From: Streptomyces rishiriensis
GTDB lineage: Bacteria; Actinomycetota; Actinomycetes; Streptomycetales; Streptomycetaceae
Length of the DNA: 64,000 nucleotides
Assembly (NCBI RefSeq): GCF_003112535.1
Contig: NZ_BEWA01000014.1
Span: 62,001-126,000, forward strand
Direction: 5' to 3'
In this document: piece by piece, positions 42,193 through 51,091 of the stretch
How positions within the stretch are numbered: position 1 is the stretch's first letter
Layout of the letters: every line of letters begins with the position of its first letter
The notes under the pieces: generated by a model
Seen by the model: the letters and a program-made list of their open reading frames with translations, nothing else
Told to the model about the DNA's origin: nothing
Database searches by the model: none
Program-made: the position numbers and the translations under genes

Positions 42193-45100
42193 ATGAGCGA
42201 TCTGCACCGTCCCGTGCACCCCGTCCGTCTGGTCACGGCTTCGGCCCTGTTCGACGGTCATGACGCATCGATCAACATCATGCGGCGGATCTTCCAGTCC
42301 CAGGGCGCGGAGGTGATCCACCTCGGACACAACCGCTCCGTCCAGGAGGTCGTGGACGCGGCGCTGGAGGAGGACGCGCACGGCGTGGCCGTCTCCTCGT
42401 ACCAGGGCGGACACGTGGAGTACTTCGAGTACCTGGTCGAGTCGCTGCACGCGCGGGGTGCGGAGCACGTCCGGGTGGTGGGCGGCGGCGGAGGCGTCAT
42501 CGTCCCCGAGGAGATCGCCCGGCTGCGCGCCGGCGGGGTGACGATCTTCTCGCCGGAGGACGGGCAGCGGATGGGCCTGGCCGGGATGGTCAACTCGGTG
42601 GTCCGGGACTGCGACTTCGACCTGTGGGACGCCAAGCCCGCCGACGCGGCCGGTGTGCTCGCCGGCGACCGGTTCGCCGTCGCCCGCGCGATCACCGGCG
42701 CGGAACTCGGCAAGCTGCCGCGGGAGTTCGTGGACCAGGTGCGGGCCACGGCGGCGGGGCGGAGCACCCCGGTGCTGGGCATCACGGGCACCGGCGGCTC
42801 GGGCAAGTCGTCGCTGACGGACGAACTGGTGCGCCGGTTCCGGGTGGACCAGCAGGACAAGCTGCGGATCGCGGTGATCGCGGTCGACCCGACCCGCCGG
42901 CGCGGCGGCGGCGCGCTGCTCGGCGACCGGATCCGGATGAACTCGCTGGACGGCAACCGGGTGTTCTTCCGCAGCCTGGCCACCCGCGGCAGCCACGAAC
43001 TGCCGGAGCACCTGTCCGACGTGATCGACGTGGTCAAGGCGGCCGGGTTCGACCTGGTGATCGTGGAGACGCCGGGCATCGGCCAGGGCGACGCCGCGAT
43101 CGTGCCGTTCGTCGACACCTCGCTGTACGTGATGACGCCGGAGTTCGGCGCCGCCTCGCAGCTGGAGAAGATCGACATGCTCGACTTCGCCGACGTCGTG
43201 GCCATCAACAAGTTCGAACGGCGCGGCGCCAAGGACGCGATGCGTGACGTGGGCCGTCAACTGGTGCGCAACCGCGAGGCGTTCGGCATGCGGCCCGAGG
43301 ACATGCCGGTGTTCGGCACCTCGGCGGCCACCTTCAACGACGACGGGGTCACCGCGCTCCACCAGCACCTCAAGGCCGCCCTGGCGGAGAAGGGCCTGCC
43401 GCTGTCCGAGGGCGGGCTGGCGCCGGTCGACGTGCGCCATTCCTCCGGAATCCGCCAGGTGGTCCCCGCGGACCGCGTGCGCTACCTCGCCGAGATCACC
43501 GAAAGCATCCGCGCCTATCACGCCGAGACCGACCGACTGACCGAGGCGGCGCGACGGGTGCAGCGCCTGGAGACGGTCGTCGACGAGCTCGCCGAGGCCG
43601 GTTCCGACGCCGCGAACGTGCGGGAACTCCTGGAGACGGCCCGCGGGAACCTCCCGCACCCGATCGCCGAGCAGCTCCGCGGGTGGCCGGCCGTCATGGC
43701 CTCCTACTCCGGGGACGAGCAGGTGGTGCGGATCCGGGACAAGGAGATCCGCACCAAGCTGACCCGCGAGTCCCTGTCGGGGAACAAGATCCCGCGCGTC
43801 GCGCTCCCCCGCTTCACCGACCACGGGGAGCTGGTGCGGTTCTGGCGCCGGGAGAACCTCCCCGGCCGCTTCCCCTTCACCGCCGGGGTGTTCCCGTTCA
43901 AGCGCGACGGCGAGGACCCGGCGCGCATGTTCGCCGGCGAGGGCGACCCGTTCCGCACCAACCGGCGCTTCAAGCTGCTCTCCGAGGGCCAGCCCGCCAC
44001 CCGCCTGTCCACCGCGTTCGACTCGGTCACCCTCTACGGCCGCGACCCCGACGAACGACCCGACATCTACGGCAAGGTCGGCACCTCCGGTGTGTCCGTG
44101 GCCACGCTGGACGACATGAAGGCGCTGTACGACGGTTTCGACCTCGTCGCGCCCACCACCTCCGTGTCCATGACGATCAACGGACCCGCCCCGACGGTCC
44201 TGGCGTTCTTCCTGAACACCGCCGTCGACCAGCAGATGGACGCCTTCCGCGCCGCCGAGGGCCGCGAGCCCTCCCCCGAGGAGGCGGGCGAGCTGAGGGC
44301 GCGCGCGCTGGCGAGCGTGCGCGGCACCGTCCAGGCCGACATCCTCAAGGAGGACCAGGGCCAGAACACCTGCCTGTTCTCCACCGAGTTCAGCCTGCGG
44401 ATGATGGCCGACATCCAGGAGTGGTTCATCGCGCAGAAGGTCCGCAACTTCTACTCGGTGTCGATCTCCGGCTACCACATCGCCGAGGCCGGCGCGAACC
44501 CCATCAGCCAGCTCGCCTTCACCCTGGCCAACGGCTTCACCTACGTGGAGGCCTACCTCGCGCGGGGCATGCACATCGACGACTTCGCGCCCAACCTGTC
44601 GTTCTTCTTCTCCAACGGCATGGACCCGGAGTACTCGGTGCTCGGCCGGGTGGCCCGCCGCATCTGGGCCGTCGCCATGAAGGAGAAGTACGGCGCGAAC
44701 GAGCGCAGCCAGAAGCTGAAGTACCACGTCCAGACCTCCGGACGCTCCCTGCACGCCCAGGAGATGGACTTCAACGACATCCGCACCAGTCTGCAGGCGC
44801 TCATCGCGATCTACGACAACTGCAACAGCCTGCACACCAACGCCTACGACGAGGCGGTGACCACGCCCACCGAGGAGTCGGTGCGCCGGGCCCTGGCCAT
44901 CCAGTTGATCATCAACCGGGAGTGGGGCCTGGCGATGAACGAGAACCCCCTGCAGGGGTCGTTCGTCATCGACGAGCTCACCGACCTGGTCGAGGAGGCG
45001 GTCCTGCAGGAGTTCGACCGGATCAGCGAGCGCGGCGGCGTGCTCGGCGCGATGGAGACCGGTTACCAGCGCGGCCGCATCCAGGACGAGTCGATGCTCT

Positions 45101-45423
45101 ACGAGCAGCGCAAGCACGACGGCACGCTGCCCATCATCGGCGTCAACACCTTCCGCAACCCGCACGCCGGCGACGTCGAGCCCGGCGTCATCGAACTGGC
45201 GCGGGCGACCGAGCAGGAGAAGGTCTCGCAGCTGGAGCGCGTGCGCGCCTTCCAGGCGGGGCACCGTGACGAGGCGCACGAGGCGCTGGCCGCCCTCAAG
45301 GACGCGGCGGTCAACGACCGCAACGTCTTCGCCGTCCTCATGGACGCCGCCCGGGTCTGCTCCCTCCAGCAGATCACCGACGCCTTCTTCGAGGTGGGAG
45401 GCCAGTACCGCCGCAACGTCTGA
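42193..45423 (+). CDS. icmF: Fused isobutyryl-CoA mutase IcmF
   Basis: A 1076-residue adenosylcobalamin enzyme interconverting isobutyryl-CoA and n-butyryl-CoA, with its GTPase chaperone fused in the middle. Order: B12-binding domain (residues 10-145, LFDGHDASINIMRRI, with His23 as axial Co ligand), MeaI-type G domain (about 190-415, P-loop GTGGSGKSS at 199-207), linker, then substrate-binding mutase barrel (about 550-1076, FPFKRDGEDPARMFAGEG; TSVSMTINGPAPTVLAFFL). The VFPFKR segment replaces the TMYxxRPW of methylmalonyl-CoA mutase, as in IcmF. It supplies branched/linear acyl-CoA balance for catabolism and polyketide precursors. ATG 42193 follows GGGAAGG. Confidence 0.95.
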   Translation: MSDLHRPVHPVRLVTASALFDGHDASINIMRRIFQSQGAEVIHLGHNRSVQEVVDAALEEDAHGVAVSSYQGGHVEYFEYLVESLHARGAEHVRVVGGGGGVIVPEEIARLRAGGVTIFSPEDGQRMGLAGMVNSVVRDCDFDLWDAKPADAAGVLAGDRFAVARAITGAELGKLPREFVDQVRATAAGRSTPVLGITGTGGSGKSSLTDELVRRFRVDQQDKLRIAVIAVDPTRRRGGGALLGDRIRMNSLDGNRVFFRSLATRGSHELPEHLSDVIDVVKAAGFDLVIVETPGIGQGDAAIVPFVDTSLYVMTPEFGAASQLEKIDMLDFADVVAINKFERRGAKDAMRDVGRQLVRNREAFGMRPEDMPVFGTSAATFNDDGVTALHQHLKAALAEKGLPLSEGGLAPVDVRHSSGIRQVVPADRVRYLAEITESIRAYHAETDRLTEAARRVQRLETVVDELAEAGSDAANVRELLETARGNLPHPIAEQLRGWPAVMASYSGDEQVVRIRDKEIRTKLTRESLSGNKIPRVALPRFTDHGELVRFWRRENLPGRFPFTAGVFPFKRDGEDPARMFAGEGDPFRTNRRFKLLSEGQPATRLSTAFDSVTLYGRDPDERPDIYGKVGTSGVSVATLDDMKALYDGFDLVAPTTSVSMTINGPAPTVLAFFLNTAVDQQMDAFRAAEGREPSPEEAGELRARALASVRGTVQADILKEDQGQNTCLFSTEFSLRMMADIQEWFIAQKVRNFYSVSISGYHIAEAGANPISQLAFTLANGFTYVEAYLARGMHIDDFAPNLSFFFSNGMDPEYSVLGRVARRIWAVAMKEKYGANERSQKLKYHVQTSGRSLHAQEMDFNDIRTSLQALIAIYDNCNSLHTNAYDEAVTTPTEESVRRALAIQLIINREWGLAMNENPLQGSFVIDELTDLVEEAVLQEFDRISERGGVLGAMETGYQRGRIQDESMLYEQRKHDGTLPIIGVNTFRNPHAGDVEPGVIELARATEQEKVSQLERVRAFQAGHRDEAHEALAALKDAAVNDRNVFAVLMDAARVCSLQQITDAFFEVGGQYRRNV

Positions 45424-45447
45424 GCGACGGCCCCGGCCGCGCCGTGT

Positions 45448-45481
45448 GTTCGTCCCCGGTCACCGTTCGTCCCCGGTCACC
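45448..45481. repeat. 17-bp perfect tandem duplication between icmF and lyase gene
   Basis: GTTCGTCCCCGGTCACC is present at 45448-45464 and 45465-45481 with no mismatch. The second copy contains the lyase gene stop codon (45477-45479), so the first copy is an extra, non-coding duplicate of that 3' end. Recent slippage is the simplest origin. Confidence 0.9.
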
Positions 45482-46220
45482 GCGTCCAGTAGCGCAGACC
45501 GCGGAAGCGGGCCTCGGCGCGGCCGGATCCGTGCTGGTAGACGCCGTTCTTGAAGTAACGGGTGGCGGGCCCCCGGTCGGCGACCCGCAGGACGCGGGTG
45601 TCGTCGAAGTAGACCTCGACGGTCCCGGTTCCGCTGTTCGCCCGATGGGCGATCTTCACGTTGAACCAGGTGTCGTACGCGCCGGTCCTGAGCACGGTGC
45701 CGTCGTAGCGGCGCACGGTGCCGCCGTCGGTGTCGTAGACGTTGAGCATGATGTCGGTGGCCGGGGTGCCCGGCGGGTGGACGGACCGCAGGATCTGGAC
45801 GAAGGACGCGCCGTCGGCGCCGGACGGCAGGTAGACGTCGGCGTCCCACATGTGGTCGCCCGTCGTGTAGTCGACCTTCCAGCGCATCTCGGTGCGCGGG
45901 TCCGTGGCGCTGCCCTCCTCGAACGGCTCGTCGGTGCTGTAGACCCACATGCGGTGGACGCCGTCGGCGTAACTGTGCCGCTTCGCCAGGTCGAGGTTCC
46001 AGGGCTTCTGCCAGCCGACGGAGAACGAGGTCTGCGTCCAGCCGTCGGTGGGACCGGGTGCCGTCGCGGCCTTCGCTGCAGTGACCTCAGCCGTCATGGC
46101 CTTCGCCGCCGTGGTCTTCGCCGTCGTGGCGGCCGTCGCGCGCACGGCCGGCGGCACGGTGAGCGCGGCGCCGGCGGCCAGCAGGCCGGCACCGGTGCGT
46201 AAGGCTGATCTCCTGTCCAT
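45477..46220 (-). CDS. Secreted jelly-roll polysaccharide lyase-like protein
   Basis: A 247-residue exported protein. The signal (MDRRSALRTGAGLLAAGAALTV) has a twin arginine. An Ala/Thr/Lys linker (residues 30-55) follows, then a jelly-roll domain with DPRTEMRWKVDYTTGDHMWDAD, FVQILRSVHPPGTPATDIML and a C-terminal RYFKNGVYQHGSGRAEARFRGLRYW. RTE-M-R and YFK-x-GVY are the catalytic-strand motifs of alginate/glucuronan lyases (PL7/PL20-like). It probably cleaves a uronic-acid polymer by beta elimination; which one is unclear. It is divergent from the GH95-like gene, opening the glycan locus. ATG 46220 has GGAAGGA. Confidence 0.7.
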   Translation of the reverse strand: MDRRSALRTGAGLLAAGAALTVPPAVRATAATTAKTTAAKAMTAEVTAAKAATAPGPTDGWTQTSFSVGWQKPWNLDLAKRHSYADGVHRMWVYSTDEPFEEGSATDPRTEMRWKVDYTTGDHMWDADVYLPSGADGASFVQILRSVHPPGTPATDIMLNVYDTDGGTVRRYDGTVLRTGAYDTWFNVKIAHRANSGTGTVEVYFDDTRVLRVADRGPATRYFKNGVYQHGSGRAEARFRGLRYWTR

Positions 46221-46390
46221 CGCGTGTCCTTCCGGTGAGCGAGTGGGGGTTGCGGGTGCAGGCAACCCGAATACATCGGAGGAGTCAAGGAGTCGAACAA
46301 GGAGCGTCGATGTGGGCACGACGTCCGCATCCGCCCGCCTTACCGTCGTTTTCGGCGCGATTCCCTCGGATTCCTTCGCCGCTCACATCA

Positions 46391-46419
46391 TTGACAGGTA
46401 CACAGACAATCTCTAGGTT
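46391..46419 (+). promoter_or_regulatory. Promoter of the GH95-GH97 genes
   Basis: TTGACA (46391-46396), a 17-bp spacer and TAGGTT (46414-46419) form a near-consensus housekeeping-type promoter 54 bp before the GH95-like start at 46473. Both hexamers and spacing fit the vegetative sigma factor (HrdB). No operator palindrome is seen within it. Confidence 0.65.
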
Positions 46420-46472
46420 CGCCGATACACCCGATGTCTTGACGATCCGTCATGTCTGTCTGGAGGACGACG

Positions 46473-48809
46473 ATGAATCCGCAGTCGGGAGAGAACCCAC
46501 CCCTGTGCCGCCGAGCCGTGATCGGCACCGCACTCGGCGGAGCGGCCGCGGCAGCCCTGCCCGGGACGGCCCACGCCGGACCACAGCCGCTGTCCGCGGC
46601 GCGTTCCGCCGAGGCGGCCCCGTCGACGACGAGCGCGAAACGCCCGTGGAAACTCCGCGACACGATGACCTCCGACCGCGCCTGGGCAGACTTTCTGCGC
46701 GGTCAGGATCTTCTCTGGAGCAGGCTGCCCACCCGCTGGTACGAGGGCCCCTTCCTCGGGGACGGGCTGCTCGGCAGCATGGTCTACCAGGAGCCGGGCG
46801 CGAACCGGATCCGCTTCACCGTCCAGCACGGGCGGGTGCAGGACCACCGGCCCGAGTTCGGCAGCGGCTGGGGCACCTGCCGGCTGCCCGTCGGACACCT
46901 CACCCTCGAACCGGTCGGCACGATCACCGCCGTCGACTGGCGACTGAGCCTGTGGAACGCCGAGCTCACCGGCACCGTCACCACCAGCGCCGGCACGCTC
47001 ACCCTCGCCGCGCTCATCCACGACGAGGTCCTGGCGGTCCGGGTCACGGCCGACGGCGGCGAGCGCGTCGTCTGGACCTTCCATCCCGAGGAGGCCGTCA
47101 GCCCCCGCCGCGTCCAGGAGGCGCCGCCCGCCGGTTACACGCCCAACCCGCCCTGGACCGCGAAGACCGCCGCCGACGGCGTCGAGCAGGTGCTGCAGCC
47201 GCTCACCGGCGGCCAGACCGCCACCGCCTACCGCCGCACCGGCGCGGAGCTGCTGCTCAGCGTCGGACACAGCGCGCCCTCCACCACCGCCGCCGAGACC
47301 GACTCGCTGCGCAACCTGCGCCGGGCGAAGTCCTACGACGCCCTGCGCCGCCGCCACGTCGGCTGGTGGCACGCGCTCTACCCGAAGAGCTTCGTCTCGT
47401 TCCCCGACCAGCGACTGCAGAGCTTCCACTGGATCCAGCTCTACAAGGTCGCCTCCGCCAGCCGCGCCGGCGGCCCCGTCATGGCCACCACGGGGCCGTG
47501 GCTGGAGCCCACGCCCTGGCCCGCGGTCTGGTGGAACCTCAACGTCCAGCTGGAGTACTGGCTCATCCATGGGTTCAACCACCCGGAGCTCGACTCGCTG
47601 GCCAGCACGCTGCGGCAGAACCAGGAACAGCTGATCGCCAACGTGCCCGCCGCCTACCGCTCGGACAGCTCCGGCGTGGGCCGCAGCTCGGACATGTTCG
47701 CCACCCGCGACGTGGGCCGGCCGGGCACCGGCGCCGAGACCGGCGACCTCACCTGGGCGCTGCACAACGTGTGGCTGTCCTACCGCCACTCCATGGACGA
47801 GGGCCTGCTGCGCGACACGGTCTACCCGGTGCTGCGCCGGGCGATCAACTACTACCTGCACTTCCTCGCTCCGGGCAGCGACGGCAGACTGCACCTGCCC
47901 AGCACGCTGTCCCCGGAGTACCCGGTCGTGCCCCCGCAGGACACCAACTACGACCTGGCCCTCATCCGCTGGGGATGCCAGACGCTCCTGGAGTCCGCCG
48001 AACTGCTGGGCGTGGACGACGAGTCGGCGCCCCGCTGGCGGGACGTTCTGGCCAGGCTCACCCCCTACCCCGTCGACGCCGACGGCTTCATGATCGGCGC
48101 CGACACCCCGTACGCCCAGTCCCACCGGCACTACTCGCACCTGCTGATGGTGTATCCGCTGTACCTGGTCAACTGGGACCAGCCCGAGAACCGCGAGCTG
48201 ATCACCAGGTCCGTCGAGCACTGGCACGCGCTGACGGGCGCCCACCGCGGCTACAGCTACACCGGCGCGGCCTCCCTCTACGCGATGACCGGCGACGGCG
48301 ACACCGCCGTGTCGTATCTGCGGAAGTTCTTCGACCCCGCGACCCGCTACCCCTGCCAGGCCAACACCCACTACACCGAGGCCGGCCCCGTCATCGAGAC
48401 GCCGCTGTCCGCGTCGCAGTCGCTGCACGACATGTTCTGCCAGAGCTGGGGCGGCGTCGTACGCGTCTTCCCGGCCGTCCCCTCCGCCTGGGCCGACCTC
48501 ACCCTGCACGACTTCCGCACCCAGGGCGCGTTCCTGGTCAGCGCGGTGCGCACGGCGGGCAGAACCCGGTTCGTCCGGATCCGGAGCCTGGCGGGCGCAC
48601 CGCTCAAGGTGAAGCACGGGCTGAGCGGCCGGCTCACCGTGCTCCTCGACGACGGCAGCCCGGCGCGCACCCACGACCTGGGCGACGGCGTGCTCTCGAT
48701 CGACCTGCCCCGGAGCCGCGAGGTGCTGATCCACTCCGGCTCCCGCCCCGACCTCGTCATCGCGCCCGTCGCCGTCGGCGAGCCCGGCGCCGCCTGGGGA
48801 CTCCCGTAA
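46473..48809 (+). CDS. Secreted GH95-like glycoside hydrolase
   Basis: A 778-residue enzyme with a Tat-type signal (LCRRAVIGTALGGAAAAALPGTAHA). The N-terminal beta-sandwich (WYEGPFLGDGLLGSMVYQEPG) and the (alpha/alpha)6 barrel with HRHYSHLLMVYPLYLVNW and TGDGDTAVSYLRKFF match GH95, whose members are alpha-L-fucosidases and alpha-L-galactosidases. The C-terminal beta domain is FRTQGAFLVSAVRTAGRTRFVRI. ATG 46473 is set by TGGAGGA 5 nt upstream; ATG 46452 precedes the RBS. The GH97 gene follows 53 bp later, probably one operon. It removes terminal sugars outside the cell; the exact sugar is inferred only by family. Confidence 0.85.
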   Translation: MNPQSGENPPLCRRAVIGTALGGAAAAALPGTAHAGPQPLSAARSAEAAPSTTSAKRPWKLRDTMTSDRAWADFLRGQDLLWSRLPTRWYEGPFLGDGLLGSMVYQEPGANRIRFTVQHGRVQDHRPEFGSGWGTCRLPVGHLTLEPVGTITAVDWRLSLWNAELTGTVTTSAGTLTLAALIHDEVLAVRVTADGGERVVWTFHPEEAVSPRRVQEAPPAGYTPNPPWTAKTAADGVEQVLQPLTGGQTATAYRRTGAELLLSVGHSAPSTTAAETDSLRNLRRAKSYDALRRRHVGWWHALYPKSFVSFPDQRLQSFHWIQLYKVASASRAGGPVMATTGPWLEPTPWPAVWWNLNVQLEYWLIHGFNHPELDSLASTLRQNQEQLIANVPAAYRSDSSGVGRSSDMFATRDVGRPGTGAETGDLTWALHNVWLSYRHSMDEGLLRDTVYPVLRRAINYYLHFLAPGSDGRLHLPSTLSPEYPVVPPQDTNYDLALIRWGCQTLLESAELLGVDDESAPRWRDVLARLTPYPVDADGFMIGADTPYAQSHRHYSHLLMVYPLYLVNWDQPENRELITRSVEHWHALTGAHRGYSYTGAASLYAMTGDGDTAVSYLRKFFDPATRYPCQANTHYTEAGPVIETPLSASQSLHDMFCQSWGGVVRVFPAVPSAWADLTLHDFRTQGAFLVSAVRTAGRTRFVRIRSLAGAPLKVKHGLSGRLTVLLDDGSPARTHDLGDGVLSIDLPRSREVLIHSGSRPDLVIAPVAVGEPGAAWGLP

Positions 48810-48862
48810 CCGGCGGCCGCCCGCGCGCATGCCCCGCACCCCCGACAACCGGAAGGGTTCTC

Positions 48863-50770
48863 ATGGCTGTTCCGATCAGAACCGCGTGCTCCGCGCTCTG
48901 CGCAGGGCTGGTGACCGCACTTCTCACGACGGTGCCCGCGCAGGCCGGGCAGCCTCCCCTGCACGAGCGGGCATGGGCCGTCTACGCGCCCGACTCGGCC
49001 CCGCACGCACCCCGCGCGCAGGTGGCTCTGGACGACGCCACCGGCACGCTCGACCTCACGGTGTCCCGTGACGGCCGCACGGTCCTGGAGCCGTCGCCCC
49101 TCGGCATCGTCACCGAAGGGGCCGATCTCTCGCAGGGGTTGCGCTTCGTACACCGTCAGGACCGCAGCGTGGACGAGCACTACCGGACCGAGTCCGGCAA
49201 ACGCCTGAACCGCACGGTGCACATGCGGGAGACCCGGCTGTCGTTCGCCGGCGCCGCCGGCGCCCGCCTCGACCTCGTCGTCCGCGCCTCCGCCGACGGC
49301 GTCGCCTACCGCTACGTCCTGCCCGCCGGGCACGGCGACGTGCTCGGCGAGACCTCCGCGTTCCGCCTGCCGGACGACGCGGACGCCTGGCTGAGCACCT
49401 ACCGGGTCGACAACGAGGGCCAGTTCGCGCAGTACACCGCCGCCACGGCCCCCACCGGGACCTACTCCGAACAGGCGCTCTTCGCCACCCCCGGCGGCTA
49501 CGCCCTGCTCGCCGAGTCCGACCTCACCGGCGGCTACTCGGGCGCCCGGCTCGCCCACACCCAGGGCAGCGGCGCCTACCGCGTCCAGCTCGCCGACGAA
49601 CGGGTCGCCGCGGACGGCCCGCTCGCCACCGCATGGCGGGCGGTGGTCGCCGGTGACCTCGCGACGGTCACCCGGTCCACCTTCACCGACGACCTCGCTC
49701 CGGCCTCCAAGGTCGCCGACCGCTCCTGGATCCGGCCCGGCACCGTGCTGTGGACCTGGCTCGCCGGAGGGCGCACGGCCGGCCGGAGCCTGGCGGCGCA
49801 GAAGGCGTACGTCGACTACGCCGCCGAGCGGGGCTGGCCCTACGAGGCGGTCGACTCGGGCTGGTACTTCAAGAAGGACGAGTGGGACGTCACCGACCCG
49901 GACTGGCAGACCGACAGCTGGATGCCGGAACTCGCCGCGTACGCACGCGCCAAGGGCGTCGGGATCATCGTGTGGATTCACCAGCGCGACCTGGACACGC
50001 CCGAGGAACGCGCCCAGTGGCTGCCCGCACTGGAGCGGTGGGGCGTCAAGGGCGTCAAGATCGACTTCATGAACTCCGAGGCGCAGTCCATGCTCCGGTG
50101 GTACGACGCGATTCTCCCCGAGACCGCCGCCCATCACCTCATGGTCGACTTCCACGGCTCGACGATCCCCAAGGGCATCCAGCGGACCTGGCCGCAGGTG
50201 ATGACCCTGGAGGGCGTCGGCGGCGAGGAGAAGCGCACCAACACCGCCGCCCATCTCACGACCCTGCCCTTCACCCGCAACGTCATCGGGTCCATGGACT
50301 TCACCCCGGGCGGCTTCCAGCGCGTCGGCATGCGTCCCGACTCCGACGCCGCCGAGCTCGGACTGACCGTCGCCTACGAGTCGGGCCTGCAGATGTTCGC
50401 GGGCACCCCGGAGTCCTACGACGCACGGCCGCTCGCCCGCGCCTTCATGGACCAGGTCCCCGCGGCCTGGGACGACACCCGGCTGCTCGCCGGACGGCCC
50501 GGACAGGAAGCCGTGCTCGCCCGCCGCAGCGGGGACCGGTGGTTCCTGGGCGGCGTGTACGCGGGCGCGGCCCGGACGGCCGGGGTGCCGCTGGCCCTCG
50601 GACCCGGCAAGTGGCTGGTCGAGACGGTCCGGGACGGCGCCGACGGCCTCGTCCAGGACCGGCAGGTGCTGCGCGGCGGCGCGACGCTCACCGTCGACGT
50701 GGTCGCCGGCGGCGGCTTCGCCGCGCTCGCCTGCCCCTGGCGGCCGGGCGTCACGACCTGCCACCGCTGA
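48863..50770 (+). CDS. Secreted GH97 glycoside hydrolase, retaining type
   Basis: A 635-residue enzyme with signal peptide (ALCAGLVTALLTTVPAQA), N-terminal beta-sandwich (HERAWAVYAPD; IVTEGADLSQGLRF), a TIM barrel and C-terminal domain. Barrel motifs: YEAVDSGWYFKKDEW, GVKGVKIDFMNSEAQ (D401, position of the nucleophile in retaining GH97), HLMVDFHGSTIPKGIQRTWPQVMTLEGVGGEE (E450 as acid/base). Retaining members are alpha-galactosidases or beta-L-arabinopyranosidases; the inverting Glu pair of SusB-type alpha-glucosidases is not seen. With GH127 nearby an arabinose-containing glycan is plausible. RBS GGAAGGG precedes the ATG. Confidence 0.9.
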   Translation: MAVPIRTACSALCAGLVTALLTTVPAQAGQPPLHERAWAVYAPDSAPHAPRAQVALDDATGTLDLTVSRDGRTVLEPSPLGIVTEGADLSQGLRFVHRQDRSVDEHYRTESGKRLNRTVHMRETRLSFAGAAGARLDLVVRASADGVAYRYVLPAGHGDVLGETSAFRLPDDADAWLSTYRVDNEGQFAQYTAATAPTGTYSEQALFATPGGYALLAESDLTGGYSGARLAHTQGSGAYRVQLADERVAADGPLATAWRAVVAGDLATVTRSTFTDDLAPASKVADRSWIRPGTVLWTWLAGGRTAGRSLAAQKAYVDYAAERGWPYEAVDSGWYFKKDEWDVTDPDWQTDSWMPELAAYARAKGVGIIVWIHQRDLDTPEERAQWLPALERWGVKGVKIDFMNSEAQSMLRWYDAILPETAAHHLMVDFHGSTIPKGIQRTWPQVMTLEGVGGEEKRTNTAAHLTTLPFTRNVIGSMDFTPGGFQRVGMRPDSDAAELGLTVAYESGLQMFAGTPESYDARPLARAFMDQVPAAWDDTRLLAGRPGQEAVLARRSGDRWFLGGVYAGAARTAGVPLALGPGKWLVETVRDGADGLVQDRQVLRGGATLTVDVVAGGGFAALACPWRPGVTTCHR

Positions 50771-50928
50771 GCACGGCGCACCTTCCGGACGAGGGCCCCA
50801 CGGCGCGTGCGACCGCCGTGCGGGCCGCCGCGTCCCGTGGCGGAACCGACCGGTCGGGTCATCACCTGCCGCCGCCGCCCCCACCCGTCCGTCCGTCCCG
50901 CCCATGCCGTGGACACCGCGCAGACCGT

Positions 50929-51000
50929 GCGCACCGCCCATCCCGTGCGCACCACACAGGCCGGGCACACCGCCCATCCCAGGCGCACCGCAGACCGGGC
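50929..51000. repeat. Two imperfect 36-bp repeats in intergenic region
   Basis: A 36-bp unit beginning GCGCACCGCCCATCCCGTGC (50929) recurs at 50965 with several mismatches. It lies in 50771-51091, the gap between the convergent GH97 and lacI genes, which is otherwise low-complexity and shows no gene. Confidence 0.6.
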
Positions 51001-51091
51001 AGTCGCGTGCGCCCATGGCGTCCGGTTCTGAGGTGTGACCGGTGGTCGGGTCGAGGACCCGCTGCCGGCGACCGCACCCCGGCGGCCACGC

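Noticed and set aside
42166..45279. Open frame of about 1037 codons antisense to icmF
   Set aside because: It is the mirror of GC-rich third-position codon bias. The product is low-complexity, rich in Gly/Arg/Val/His with no domain, and icmF on the other strand has full-length family motifs.
46235..48862. Long plus-strand frame running through the GH95-like gene into the GH97 gene
   Set aside because: Only the part from 48863 has a signal peptide, RBS and GH97 motifs; the upstream part is Arg/Pro-rich shadow of the GH95-like gene.
50807..51031. 74-codon frame between GH97 and lacI
   Set aside because: It consists of imperfect 36-bp repeats with no RBS and low-complexity product; better described as a repeat.
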